From assembly GCF_900186995.1 (NCBI RefSeq), contig NZ_LT906463.1, positions 496,001 through 560,000 of the forward strand: a DNA stretch of 64,000 nucleotides, in the 5' to 3' direction. Source of the DNA: Haemophilus pittmaniae. GTDB lineage: Bacteria > Pseudomonadota > Gammaproteobacteria > Enterobacterales > Pasteurellaceae. The position numbers and the translations under genes were made by a program. The notes below the pieces were generated by a model that made no database searches, was not told the DNA's origin, and saw only the letters and a list, made by a program, of their open reading frames with translations. Shown one piece after another: positions 51,177 through 59,987 of the stretch; position 1 is the first letter of the stretch; every line of letters starts with the position of its first letter.

Positions 51177-51770
51177 ATGTCAGCCGATAACAACCGCAGA
51201 ATTGAAAGCATCATCCGCTTTGGCTTAATTGCCGAAGTCGATTATGCACAAGCAAAAGCACGGGTAAAGTGCGGTGAAATATTGACGGATTTCATCCCCT
51301 TCATCACCTTGCGAGCCGGCACGACAAAAACATGGTCACCGCCAACACAAGGCGAACAATGCATCATCTTGGCGGCAAGTGGTGAACTGACAACAGCGTG
51401 CATCATCACAGGGCTTTACACTCAAAACAGTCCAAGCCATTCAGCCGATGAACACGTGATCGAATTTGCAGACGGCGCCAAAATCACCTACAACCAAGCA
51501 AACGGCGATTTGGTTGTGACAGGAATAAAAACCGCCAACATTAAAGCCGATAATCAAATCCATATTGAATGCCTCACTGTCAACATTAAAGGCAATGTGA
51601 ATATTGATGGGAATTTATCTACAACCGGAACAACAAAGAGCAAAGGCGAAATTAGTACGCAAAGCAACGTCTCAGCAAGTGGCGACATCAAAGGTGGCAA
51701 AATTAGCTTACAAAATCACGTCCACGTTGCACAAGGTGAAAAAGCACGAACAAGTAAGGCAACTGTATAA
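51177..51770 (+). CDS. V: P2-like baseplate spike (gpV)
   Basis: 197 residues from the ATG at 51177 (MSADNNRRIESIIRFGLIAE). OB-type domain, PTQGEQCIIL, then a repetitive beta tail ending in a His-rich tip (LQNHVHVAQGEKA). It pierces the outer membrane. The earlier in-frame opening at 51078 is intergenic. Confidence 0.9.
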   Translation: MSADNNRRIESIIRFGLIAEVDYAQAKARVKCGEILTDFIPFITLRAGTTKTWSPPTQGEQCIILAASGELTTACIITGLYTQNSPSHSADEHVIEFADGAKITYNQANGDLVVTGIKTANIKADNQIHIECLTVNIKGNVNIDGNLSTTGTTKSKGEISTQSNVSASGDIKGGKISLQNHVHVAQGEKARTSKATV

Positions 51771-52108
51771 TGAATCGATTTACAGGCGGAAAAATCACAA
51801 GCGAAACAGAACACATCAAACAGTCGATTGCGGATATTTTGTTGACACCAATCGGCTCACGTTTACAACGCCGAGATTATGGTAGCCGTATCCCTGAACT
51901 TATCGACCGACCAATGAACCCAATCTTATTATTACAACTCGCAGCAAGCGCAGTGATGGCATTAAACAAGTGGGAACCTCGAATCATCATTAGTCAATTT
52001 AAGCCCCAAATCACATCGAATGGGATTAATTGCACCATTGTATGCAGAACAAAAGATCAAAATAACATCATTAACTATGATGATGTGTGGTTAGGCGGTA
52101 AAGCATGA
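51770..52108 (+). CDS. W: P2-like baseplate wedge (gpW)
   Basis: 112 residues of the gpW/gp25 family: SIADILLTPIGSRLQRRDYG and NPILLLQLAASAVMAL. Overlaps V by one base and J by four. Confidence 0.92.
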   Translation: MNRFTGGKITSETEHIKQSIADILLTPIGSRLQRRDYGSRIPELIDRPMNPILLLQLAASAVMALNKWEPRIIISQFKPQITSNGINCTIVCRTKDQNNIINYDDVWLGGKA

Positions 52109-53019
52109 GTGAAATCATTGATCTAAAAAACCTCCCCGCCCCCAAAGTTGTACAAGAGCTGAACTATGAAACCTTACTTGGACAACGTAAAGAAAAATTT
52201 CTATCGCTACAAGAAAATGACGATGCACGACAGCATTGGCAGATTCGGTTGCAGTTAGAAAGTGAACCGGTTGTTAAATTACTGGAAGAAAATGCATATT
52301 TAGAATTATTGCTGCGTTCTCGTATTAACGAATCCGCCAAAGCCGTCATGCTTGCCTATGCTACAGGGGCGGATTTAGACCAATTAGGAGCCTTATTTGG
52401 AGTGGCTCGATTGTTAATTCATGCCGAAGACTTAACCACGCGGCCGCCCATCTCGGCACAATATGAAGACGATGACCGTTACCGTATACGCATACAAATG
52501 TCGCTAGAAGGTTTAACCACAGCAGGAAGCCGTGCAAGCTATGAGTTTCATGCACTTTCTACTTCGGCAAAAGTAAAAGATGTTGATGTTACAAGCCCAA
52601 CGGCCGGCACGGTTAAAGTGGTAATTTTATCCACCGAAGGGCAAGGTACTGCAAATAGTGAACTTATTTCCGCCGTAGAAAAGCAACTAAATGCCGAACA
52701 TATTCGGCCACTAACGGACACCGTACTAGTCGAAAGTGCAGTGATTTTACCTTATGAAATCCACGCAACACTCACGCTTTACCCCTCTGTGCTAGAAAGT
52801 GCGGTGATGACAAATATCAATCAAGCCATTACCCATTATGTGAAAAAACAACACGCACTTGGCATTGATATAACTCGTTCAGGTATTTTCGCTGCTCTAC
52901 ATCAAGAAGGCGTACAGAACGTGCAATTGGCTCAACCGCTTGCAGATTTAATCGTACAGCCAAACCAAGCGGCATATTGCACACAAATTCAAATTAACGT
53001 AGGTGGTCGAGATGAATAG
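52105..53019 (+). CDS. J: P2-like baseplate protein J
   Basis: 304 residues of the J family: AYATGADLDQLGALFGVARL, DDRYRIRIQMSLEGLTTAGS. Part of the baseplate wedge. Confidence 0.93.
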   Translation: MSEIIDLKNLPAPKVVQELNYETLLGQRKEKFLSLQENDDARQHWQIRLQLESEPVVKLLEENAYLELLLRSRINESAKAVMLAYATGADLDQLGALFGVARLLIHAEDLTTRPPISAQYEDDDRYRIRIQMSLEGLTTAGSRASYEFHALSTSAKVKDVDVTSPTAGTVKVVILSTEGQGTANSELISAVEKQLNAEHIRPLTDTVLVESAVILPYEIHATLTLYPSVLESAVMTNINQAITHYVKKQHALGIDITRSGIFAALHQEGVQNVQLAQPLADLIVQPNQAAYCTQIQINVGGRDE

Positions 53020-53578
53020 CTATCTACTGCCTACGGGCTCAACTAAGTTAGAAAAACAATTATCAAATACGTTTTCAGCAATTTCAGAAATACCTGTTCC
53101 GATTCACCTCTTATGGAGCGCAAAGCATTGCCCTATAGACCTCTTGCCATGGCTTGCCTGGTCTCTTTCAATTGATGAATGGGATGACGAATGGAGCGAA
53201 GAAAGCAAACGACAAGCCATTTTAAATAGCATTCATGTTCACAAACACAAGGGCACAATTTCGGCGATTCGCCGTGTGATGAAATCCGTGGGTTATGGTG
53301 AGGTAGATATTATCGAAAACCAGTCTCTTAAAACATGGAATGGCGAACTGAATTTTGATGGTCTAGAAACCTTCGAACATGAAGAAATGCACTGGGCAGA
53401 ATACAAAATTGTGCTACATCAGCCCATTACTATTGAAGAATCAAAACAAGTGCGGCGAATTTTAAATGAAAATGCCCCTGCACGCTGTCATTTGGTTGCA
53501 TTCAATTTTACACGGGCAGGCCATCGGTGGAATGGCGAGATCAATTTCGATGGAAACTTTACTTTTGGAGAAGTATAA
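53012..53578 (+). CDS. I: P2-like tail protein I
   Basis: 188 residues of the P2 gpI family (LPWLAWSLSIDEWDDEWSEE, HKHKGTISAIRRVMKSVGYG). The ATG at 53012 is chosen after AGGTGG; an in-frame GTG at 53003 is less likely. Confidence 0.92.
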   Translation: MNSYLLPTGSTKLEKQLSNTFSAISEIPVPIHLLWSAKHCPIDLLPWLAWSLSIDEWDDEWSEESKRQAILNSIHVHKHKGTISAIRRVMKSVGYGEVDIIENQSLKTWNGELNFDGLETFEHEEMHWAEYKIVLHQPITIEESKQVRRILNENAPARCHLVAFNFTRAGHRWNGEINFDGNFTFGEV

Positions 53579-54484
53579 ATGGGAAAAATTACTGAGCAAC
53601 AACAATGGGAAGAGGATATTTATCTCATTGAAAAACAAGATAAGGTGCTAGGCGGAGAGCTTGGCGTAATTAACATTCAAGCAAAACAGCTCGCCAATCG
53701 AACCAAATATTTAAAAGACCAAGTAGACACCATCAACCAAAACCGCACAGGCTACGCCCCTAAAGCCAGCCCAGCGTTCACTGGCGTGCCAACCGCGCCA
53801 ACAGCTGCATTAGGCACGAACAACACACAAATTGCCACAACCGAATTTGTAAAAACCGCAATTGCCGCATTGGTAGGTTCTGCGCCTGCAGCATTGGACA
53901 CGTTGGAAGAATTAGCCCGTGCGTTAGCAGGCGATGCAAACTTAAAAGCGACGTTGCTTGCTGAAATCGGGAAAAAAGCCAACGCCACTGATTTTAATGC
54001 CTTACATGATTTATTTATTGGTATCCCTATTCCTTATCCGCTCTCTACCGTCCCAACAGGTTGCTTGGCTATGAACGGACAGCAATTTGATACTCGTCGT
54101 TATCCAAAATTGGCACAGAAATATCCGTCAGGGCAATTGCCGGATATGCGCGGTGAATTTATCCGTGGTTGGGATAATGGCCGTGGCGTTGACGCTGGAC
54201 GGGATTTATTAAGTTGGCAATATGGCTCATTGTTAGTCCAAGAAGCGCACTACCAGGTCAACAACGTGGTATCTCCGTCTGGCAATACAGCCGAAAACCT
54301 CGGTTGGGATAAAACGGATTCCAGTTTAACTAATAGTATAAAGATGACAACGGCAGTTGCTGACAATCGGGCGGCCAACTGGTTCGCGAAGCCAGGCTCT
54401 TTTGCTATAGATAACCAGGTGCCTTATGTTGGGATGATTCGCCCGCGCAATATCACTTTTAACTATATCTGCTTGGCTGAGTAA
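53579..54484 (+). CDS. H: P2-like tail fibre (gpH) with shared collar/tip domain
   Basis: 301 residues. N-terminal baseplate attachment (about 1-60), then PKASPAFTGVPTAPTA repeat-type linker common to P2-like fibres, then the same collar and receptor tip as the Mu-like fibre (GIPIPYPL, GEFIRGWDNGRG, NITFNYICLAE). Length is short for gpH, so the shaft is reduced. Confidence 0.9.
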   Translation: MGKITEQQQWEEDIYLIEKQDKVLGGELGVINIQAKQLANRTKYLKDQVDTINQNRTGYAPKASPAFTGVPTAPTAALGTNNTQIATTEFVKTAIAALVGSAPAALDTLEELARALAGDANLKATLLAEIGKKANATDFNALHDLFIGIPIPYPLSTVPTGCLAMNGQQFDTRRYPKLAQKYPSGQLPDMRGEFIRGWDNGRGVDAGRDLLSWQYGSLLVQEAHYQVNNVVSPSGNTAENLGWDKTDSSLTNSIKMTTAVADNRAANWFAKPGSFAIDNQVPYVGMIRPRNITFNYICLAE

Positions 54485-54493
54485 GGAGAATTT

Positions 54494-55240
54494 ATGGCAG
54501 TAAAATTTAATGCTGAAGGCTTTGCCGAAACCAGTGGCGAAATCACCGTCTATTCCACGGATTATCAGGGAATTTACAGCCACAGTACAACTGAATTTGT
54601 TAGCGAAGGAGGAAGTCTTTCGGCGGGAAGCTATTTAGATGCCCCACCACAACCCAAACAAGGCTTTGTGATTGTACGAGCAGATAACAGTTGGCAATAT
54701 CAAGCCGACCATCGTGGTTCTTATTACAACACGGAGACTGGAGAGAAAGTGGAGCACATCACGTTGGGCGAATTGCCAGACAATTTAACCGCACTTGCAC
54801 CGCTTACTGAACCCTGTAAGTGGAATGGCACGACATGGGTGAAGGATGAAACAAAAGCTGCCGAATTTTTTGCCCAACGTAAAGCATCATTACTTATCAT
54901 GCTTGCCAACAAAGCTGACACATTGAAATCAGGCTTATTAGTCGGCTATCCACAAACCGAAATCGACAGTTTCTATCGCCAAGAGAAAGAAGCCTTAGCA
55001 TGGCAAACCGATCATAGCGCCGATACACCAATGCTAAAACAAATTGCTAAAGTGCGTGGTGTCCCATTTGAATTATTAGTTGAAAAAGTGATTGAAAAGT
55101 CTGCTCAATTTGCCATAACAATTGGTGTCATTATCGGGCAAAGACAAGCATTTGAAGATCGCCTATTAACTTTAAAAACGCCTGATGATTTAACCGCTAT
55201 TGAACAGGAAATTGACGCATGGACATTAAACTTAAACTAA
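54494..55240 (+). CDS. G: Tail fibre assembly protein (P2-like phage)
   Basis: 248 residues. About the first 130 match the Mu-like counterpart at 38496; the C-terminal half (KASLLIMLANKADTLKSGLL) is unrelated to that protein and is of the common fibre-assembly type. Overlaps the next gene by 22 bases. Confidence 0.82.
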   Translation: MAVKFNAEGFAETSGEITVYSTDYQGIYSHSTTEFVSEGGSLSAGSYLDAPPQPKQGFVIVRADNSWQYQADHRGSYYNTETGEKVEHITLGELPDNLTALAPLTEPCKWNGTTWVKDETKAAEFFAQRKASLLIMLANKADTLKSGLLVGYPQTEIDSFYRQEKEALAWQTDHSADTPMLKQIAKVRGVPFELLVEKVIEKSAQFAITIGVIIGQRQAFEDRLLTLKTPDDLTAIEQEIDAWTLNLN

Positions 55241-55497
55241 AAAGATATGGTTATCATATTGTTATTGCGATTGACCAACTCTTTAATGCACTCACCGGTG
55301 GTGCGGCAGATGAAACCTTATCAAGCCGAACATACCGTGGGGCAATGTTAACACCACAACCGAAAAAGCGTTGGCGTGTGCTTTATCGAGTCATCAATGG
55401 CTTGTTCTGCGATAGCAATCACTGTCGTACAGCGTATGAAAGTGAAATCAGCGGCAAACAGCACGATGAACAATTTTCCACACAATCAACACAATAA
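55219..55497 (+). CDS. Small conserved phage protein, unknown
   Basis: 92 residues, start MDIKLKLKRYGYHIVIAIDQ, with LTGGAADETLSSRTYR and a Cys-x-x-x-x-Cys stretch (CDSNHC). Related small proteins are common in temperate phages, but no function is known. Confidence 0.7.
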   Translation: MDIKLKLKRYGYHIVIAIDQLFNALTGGAADETLSSRTYRGAMLTPQPKKRWRVLYRVINGLFCDSNHCRTAYESEISGKQHDEQFSTQSTQ

Positions 55498-55499
55498 CT

Positions 55500-55529
55500 A
55501 AAAGTGCGGTCAAAATTGACCGCATTTTG
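55500..55529. terminator. Inverted uptake-sequence pair acting as terminator
   Basis: AAAGTGCGGTCAA and TTGACCGCATTTT form a near-perfect hairpin just after the stop at 55497. Confidence 0.7.
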
Positions 55530-55626
55530 TTGCCTCGCCTTTCACACATCCAACCGCTCGCACCGCTCCATTCTCTCGATCACAATAAAGACATTATTTA
55601 ACCAATAGAAACCATAGGGCTAAAAT

Positions 55627-56811
55627 ATGTCTGATGAATATCTCCATGGGGTCAAGGTAACGGAAATTGCCGAAGCCTTGCGAACACTCACCACATCATC
55701 CACTGCTGTGATCGGTTTAGTGGCAACCGCACCTGATGCAGATGCAACTGTTTTCCCACTCAATAAACCCACTCTTTTAACCGGTATCACCGCAGAAGTC
55801 CAAGCGAAAGCCGGTAAACAAGGCACATTATCCCGTGCATTGGATGGCATTGCGGATATTGTAAATTGTAAAGTTGTGGTCATTCGTGTGGAAGAAAGCG
55901 ATGACGAAAGCACAATGAAAGCAAACGTCATCGGCACAGTGGACAGCGAAGGCAATTACACTGGTTTAAAAGCGTTCTTAGTCTCTGCTGCCGTTTGTGG
56001 CGTGAAACCGCGTATTTTCTGCGCGCCGAAGTATGACAGCCAAGATGTCACCACCGAGCTTTTAAGCGTGGCGAAAAAATTGAATGGCTTTGTGTATGCA
56101 TCGTGCGGTTCAGCAAAAACCAAAGAAGAAGCGGTCACTTATCGCCGCAATTTCTCACAACGCGAATTAATGCTGATTTTTGGGGACTTCTTGTCGTTTA
56201 ACCCAAACACCGAGCAAACTGAAATCGATTATGCCGTGGTTCGTGCGGCAGCAATGCGTGCATATCAAGATAAAGAATACGGCTGGCACACCTCCATTTC
56301 GAACAAAGGCTTAACTGGCGTGACCGGTGTCACTAAGCCACTGTCATTCGACATTAATGACAGTGCAACCGATGTCAACTATCTAAACGAACAAGGCATC
56401 ACCTGTTGCGTCAATCACAATGGCTTCAAATTATGGGGCTTACGCACCTGTTCAGCAGACAAATTATTCATCTACGAAAACTACACCCGCACCGCACAAG
56501 TGTTGAAAGACACCATCGCACAATCTTTTGATTGGGCTGTAGATAAAAACATCAGCGTAATGTTGGTGAAAGAAATCGTGGAAGCGATCAACGCGAAATG
56601 GCGCGAATATGTGGCGAAAGGTTACTTAATCGGCGGTAAAGCATTTATCAATTCATCACTGAACACTGCCGCCACATTAAAAGATGCAAAATTGCTTGTG
56701 TCTTATGATTACTGCCCTGTTCCGCCATTAGAACAATTAGGCTTTAACCAATACATCAGCGATGAATACCTTGTGGAATTCGCCGCAGAGATTGCCAAAG
56801 TAGGAGCATAA
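55627..56811 (+). CDS. FI: P2-like tail sheath (gpFI)
   Basis: 394 residues (P2 FI is 396): MSDEYLHGVKVTEIAEALRT at the start and YWHTS-type core (EYGWHTSISNKGLTGVTGVT). Contractile sheath. Confidence 0.94.
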   Translation: MSDEYLHGVKVTEIAEALRTLTTSSTAVIGLVATAPDADATVFPLNKPTLLTGITAEVQAKAGKQGTLSRALDGIADIVNCKVVVIRVEESDDESTMKANVIGTVDSEGNYTGLKAFLVSAAVCGVKPRIFCAPKYDSQDVTTELLSVAKKLNGFVYASCGSAKTKEEAVTYRRNFSQRELMLIFGDFLSFNPNTEQTEIDYAVVRAAAMRAYQDKEYGWHTSISNKGLTGVTGVTKPLSFDINDSATDVNYLNEQGITCCVNHNGFKLWGLRTCSADKLFIYENYTRTAQVLKDTIAQSFDWAVDKNISVMLVKEIVEAINAKWREYVAKGYLIGGKAFINSSLNTAATLKDAKLLVSYDYCPVPPLEQLGFNQYISDEYLVEFAAEIAKVGA

Positions 56812-56814
56812 CAA

Positions 56815-57321
56815 ATGGCTTTACCACGTAAATTAAAACTCATGAACTTCTTGGCAGACGGTAATTCTTACCGTGGTCAAGTCACCGAAATCACCCAACC
56901 TAAATTGGCAATGAAACTGGAAGAATACCGTGCAGGCGGCATGATTGGTCCAGTGAAAGTGAATTTAGGCGTGGAAGGCTTGGAAGCGCAATTCAAAATG
57001 GGCGGTTACATGACCGAACTCATTAAAGAATTTGGCGGCAAAATTGACGGTTCGGCATTACGTTTTGCGGGTGCATACCAACAAGACGACACAGAAGAAG
57101 TCACCGCCATTGAATTGATTATGCGTGGTCGTTTCAGTGAAATTGACAACGGCACAAGCAAATCAGGCGATGACACCGAACAAAGCTACACCGTGCCATT
57201 AACCTATTACAAAATCATCGAAAACGGCAAAGATTTGGTCGAGATTGATTTGCTCAACTCAATCTTTATTGTCGGCGGCACTGACCGTTTAGCAGAACAC
57301 CGTTCAGCGATTGGCATCTAA
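56815..57321 (+). CDS. FII: P2-like tail tube (gpFII)
   Basis: 168 residues: ALPRKLKLMNFLADGNSYRG and VTAIELIMRGRFSEIDNG are typical of gpFII. Confidence 0.94.
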   Translation: MALPRKLKLMNFLADGNSYRGQVTEITQPKLAMKLEEYRAGGMIGPVKVNLGVEGLEAQFKMGGYMTELIKEFGGKIDGSALRFAGAYQQDDTEEVTAIELIMRGRFSEIDNGTSKSGDDTEQSYTVPLTYYKIIENGKDLVEIDLLNSIFIVGGTDRLAEHRSAIGI

Positions 57322-57329
57322 TCACCACC

Positions 57330-57385
57330 TAGCCCCGCAAGGGGCTTTTATTAAATCACTCCCCCACGCTTAAGCGTGGCATTTT
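57330..57385 (+). terminator. Two tandem hairpins after the tube gene
   Basis: AGCCCC-GCAA-GGGGCT followed by TTTTATT, then CCACGC-TTAA-GCGTGG followed by ATTTTT. They may lower downstream expression of the tail chaperone relative to sheath and tube. Confidence 0.7.
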
Positions 57386-57399
57386 TAAAGGTATAAAAA

Positions 57400-57693
57400 A
57401 TGAAAAACGAAAACAGCAAAGTGATCACATTAACCAATCCACTTGTGCGTGGCGAAAACAAAATCACCGAAATCACCGTCAACAAACCCACCGTGCCGGC
57501 ATTAAAAGGCTTAAAAATGTTTGACGTGTTGCAAATGGACGTGGATGCATTACAAGTGTTACTCACTCGCGTTACAAATCCTGTGTTGCATAAATCAGAC
57601 TTTTCCACAATGGAAGTGGCAGACTTCACCGAGCTTGCGGCGGTGGCTGTCGGTTTTTTAGGGAAGAATTCGGAAGCGGAAGCGACCGAATAA
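57400..57693 (+). CDS. E: P2-like tail assembly chaperone (gpE)
   Basis: 97 residues of the P2 gpE family (ITVNKPTVPALKGLKMFDVL). Contains a slippery heptamer T TTT TTA at 57654-57660 near its 3' end. Confidence 0.9.
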   Translation: MKNENSKVITLTNPLVRGENKITEITVNKPTVPALKGLKMFDVLQMDVDALQVLLTRVTNPVLHKSDFSTMEVADFTELAAVAVGFLGKNSEAEATE

Positions 57694-57839
57694 TGATTGC
57701 CGCCACGGTAGAAGATGCCATGGCGGATATTGCACTGATTTTCCATTGGCAACCACAAGCCTTTGAGCAAATGACATTTGCCGAATTAATGACATGGCGA
57801 GAAAAAGCAAGGGAACGGAATGAAACAGAAAATGATTGA
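57400..57839 (+). CDS. Frameshifted tail chaperone gpE+E' (predicted -1 shift)
   Basis: The heptamer T TTT TTA (57654-57660) is in phase. A -1 slip continues at 57660 as REEFGSGSDRIM and joins the E' frame ending at 57839. P2 makes the same fusion at a T TTT TTG site, so this is a conserved element. The fusion has about 146 residues. Confidence 0.85.
57693..57839 (+). CDS. E' reading frame
   Basis: 48 codons from an ATG that overlaps the gpE stop (MIAATVEDAMADIALIFHWQ, ending WREKARERNETEND), matching P2 E' (ADIA-IFHW, WREKA). It is probably expressed mainly as the frameshifted fusion. Confidence 0.75.
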   Translation: MIAATVEDAMADIALIFHWQPQAFEQMTFAELMTWREKARERNETEND

Positions 57840-57945
57840 TTATGTATTAAATATGCCACGGCATATTGTATGGCGTGGGCTGTTAATCTCACTTGTTGTT
57901 TTTTGGTTGCTTGTGATTTTCGGCATTGCATTTCTCTTTCGCTAA
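57820..57945 (+). CDS. Small membrane protein, 41 residues
   Basis: MKQKMIDYVLNMPRHIVWRG followed by one strong membrane segment (about 21-40). SD AAGGGAACGG. Lies between E' and gene U in the position where P2 has only T. Function unknown. Confidence 0.55.
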   Translation: MKQKMIDYVLNMPRHIVWRGLLISLVVFWLLVIFGIAFLFR

Positions 57946-57951
57946 TTCATC

Positions 57952-57994
57952 AAGTGCGGTCAGAAATCACGGGATTTTTTGACCGCACTTTTCT
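57952..57994. terminator. Inverted uptake-sequence pair
   Basis: AAGTGCGGTCA and TGACCGCACTT are perfect complements, followed by TTCTTT. It contains one full uptake core on each strand. Confidence 0.7.
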
Positions 57995-58007
57995 TTAGGA
58001 ATAAATC

Positions 58008-58163
58008 ATGAGATCAATTTTAGTCTTATTTTGCTATTTTCTATCAATCGTCGCCGTCACAGGGTGCGCAACATTTCTGATGTACAACAAAATCGATGGT
58101 TGGGGCTGGATTATTTTTATTGATGTTTTATTGGTATTAAAGCCAATCGAAGTTAAGGATTAA
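58008..58163 (+). CDS. Small lipoprotein-like or membrane protein, 51 residues
   Basis: MRSILVLFCYFLSIVAVTGC starts it, a signal with a possible lipobox, then a second hydrophobic stretch. SD TTTAGGA precedes the ATG. It ends five bases before gene U. Confidence 0.5.
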   Translation: MRSILVLFCYFLSIVAVTGCATFLMYNKIDGWGWIIFIDVLLVLKPIEVKD

Positions 58164-58168
58164 AAATA

Positions 58169-58606
58169 ATGTTTCAAAACTTTGCTTTAGCCGCACTTGG
58201 TATGTTCGTTTTTACACGGCAAACCGTGCCTTTCCAAAGCTTAGACCGCACATCAACGTGGCGACATCCAACTAATGCGATTGTGGGTGCTATGCCAAAA
58301 TCACAATTCACCGGTAAGGAAAGCGAAACCGTGACAATCGGCGGACGACTTATCCCCGAAATCACGGGCGGAAGATTTTCCATTAAAGCGTTGGAATTAA
58401 TGGCAGACAGTGGCGGTGCCTTTCCGCTAATTGATGGTGCAACCTTTGAAATTATCGGTTTTTTTGTGATCGAAAACATCCAAGAAACCCGCACAGAATT
58501 CTTTGGTGATGGTGCGCCACGTGCGATTGACTTCACCATGAACCTAAAACGCACTGACGACCCAATGTTGATTGCCATTGCTGATGCAATAATGGGGGAA
58601 TTCTAA
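58169..58606 (+). CDS. U: P2-like tail protein U
   Basis: 145 residues of the gpU family (LGMFVFTRQTVPFQSLDRTS, ITGGRFSIKALELMADSG). Tail terminator or completion component. Confidence 0.92.
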   Translation: MFQNFALAALGMFVFTRQTVPFQSLDRTSTWRHPTNAIVGAMPKSQFTGKESETVTIGGRLIPEITGGRFSIKALELMADSGGAFPLIDGATFEIIGFFVIENIQETRTEFFGDGAPRAIDFTMNLKRTDDPMLIAIADAIMGEF

Positions 58607-59784
58607 TGTTTGATTTTGATACCAATCACCGCACACCTCAATTTTCAGTAGAAATTGTAACGCAGGATAAAAAAAAGAAAGACATCACAACCGTTGTTGC
58701 TGATCGGCTGATTAGCCTGTCACTTACCGACAATCGAGGACTGGAAGCTGACATGCTAGAAATTGAACTCTCCGACCATGACGGCAAACTAGCTTTGCCA
58801 TCGCGCAACGTCACGATTAATCTTGCACTAGGTTGGAAAGGAGAACAATTAGTCGGAAAAGGAAGTTACATCGTAGACGAAATCCAGTTTAGCGGCGCAC
58901 CGGATAGATTAGCAATTCGAGCAAGAAGCGCAGATCTAAAAAGCAGTCTATTCGAGCAAAAAGAACGCTCATTCCACCAAATTCACCTAGGCGACCTAGT
59001 ACAGCAAATCGCCAAGTCACACGGTTTAAATTGCTTTGTTGCTGCAGGATTACACAATGCGCTGATAGAACATATAGACCAAACCAACGAAAGCGACATC
59101 AACCTATTAACTCGCCTTGCCGAGCAATATGACGCTATGGCGACCGTGAAAAATGGCGTCTTGCTATTTATGAATTTAGGTGCAGGGCAAAGTGTAAGTG
59201 GTAAGCCTTTACCGGCTTATCAAATTACAAAAAAACAAGGAGACAATTACAACTTTTCGATTGCCGAAAGCGAAAACTATAAATCCGTCCGAGCCTATTG
59301 GCACGACCCTGATAGCGGCAAACGCGGCGAAATAACGGTAGATACCAACACATCTATTGTGAAAAAACAACGTATGACAAAAGGTCGAACGTTGAAAAAT
59401 GGTACAGTAAAAGGCAGACGGCTAAGCAAACGAAAATACAATGTAGTTGTGCAACAAGAACCCATCACAAGCGACAGCACACAAATAAAGACATTACGCC
59501 ACACCTACGCGACCGAAAAAACGGCAATTATTGCCGCTAAATCCGCTTTTGATAAGTTAAAACGAGGCGTTGCCACATTTAATCTAACGCTTGCTTTTGG
59601 TGACCCCATGTTGATGCCGGAAACTATCGTTGAGCTTGCAGGGTTCAAGGCAGAAATTGACGCCACAACTTGGCTTATTACCAAAGTGACACACAATCTT
59701 TCAGATAGCGGCTTTACCAGTCAAATTGAATGTGAAATGAAAGTGGAAGATGAAGAAGTGGAAGTGAAAAAGGTGAAAAAATAA
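58606..59784 (+). CDS. D: P2-like baseplate hub / late control protein D
   Basis: 392 residues (P2 D is 387): RADMLEIELSDHD-type core, WLITKVTHNLSDSGFTSQIE near the end. Last structural gene. A strongly charged Glu/Lys tail (about 378-392) is unusual. No ogr-like regulator follows. Confidence 0.92.
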   Translation: MFDFDTNHRTPQFSVEIVTQDKKKKDITTVVADRLISLSLTDNRGLEADMLEIELSDHDGKLALPSRNVTINLALGWKGEQLVGKGSYIVDEIQFSGAPDRLAIRARSADLKSSLFEQKERSFHQIHLGDLVQQIAKSHGLNCFVAAGLHNALIEHIDQTNESDINLLTRLAEQYDAMATVKNGVLLFMNLGAGQSVSGKPLPAYQITKKQGDNYNFSIAESENYKSVRAYWHDPDSGKRGEITVDTNTSIVKKQRMTKGRTLKNGTVKGRRLSKRKYNVVVQQEPITSDSTQIKTLRHTYATEKTAIIAAKSAFDKLKRGVATFNLTLAFGDPMLMPETIVELAGFKAEIDATTWLITKVTHNLSDSGFTSQIECEMKVEDEEVEVKKVKK

Positions 59785-59956
59785 AATAGGAATCGTAAAA
59801 AGCGTAGTTTTCCACACGAATACGATTAAACTGAACATCACGCAATTATCAGAAAGTCCGACAATTTCACACGATCCAAAGGCATAATATTTGCCTAATT
59901 TTTTAGAATGGCAGTAAGGCAAAAAGTGCGGTGAGCTTTTTATGGGTTTTCCTTGT

Positions 59957-59982
59957 AAAAAAGCCTACGTGTTGCGTAGGCT
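59957..59982 (-). terminator. Terminator of the defence operon
   Basis: On the minus strand AGCCTACG and CGTAGGCT pair and are followed by TTTTTT; it starts a few bases after the ATPase stop. Confidence 0.8.
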
Positions 59983-59987
59983 ATCTG

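Larger units (their letters stand above)
3048..59784. mobile_element. P2/HP1-like prophage remnant, interrupted by a Mu-like prophage
   Basis: The late genes are in HP1/P2-like order: Q, P (minus), O, N, M, L, X, holin, lysozyme, spanins, TraR-like, R, S, T, V, W, J, I, H, G, FI, FII, E/E', U, D. About 22 kb remain when the inserted Mu-like element (7514-42072) is removed. The left end is the tRNA-Trp scar. No integrase, CI, Cox or replication protein is seen, and the major capsid gene is broken, so the element cannot form particles alone. The right attachment site was not found; accessory genes continue to about 63.8 kb. Confidence 0.85.

Noticed and set aside
37737-55240. Invertible fibre cassette (Gin-type) linking the two fibre loci
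   Set aside because: The copies are in direct, not inverted, orientation and no serine invertase or gix-like site is seen.
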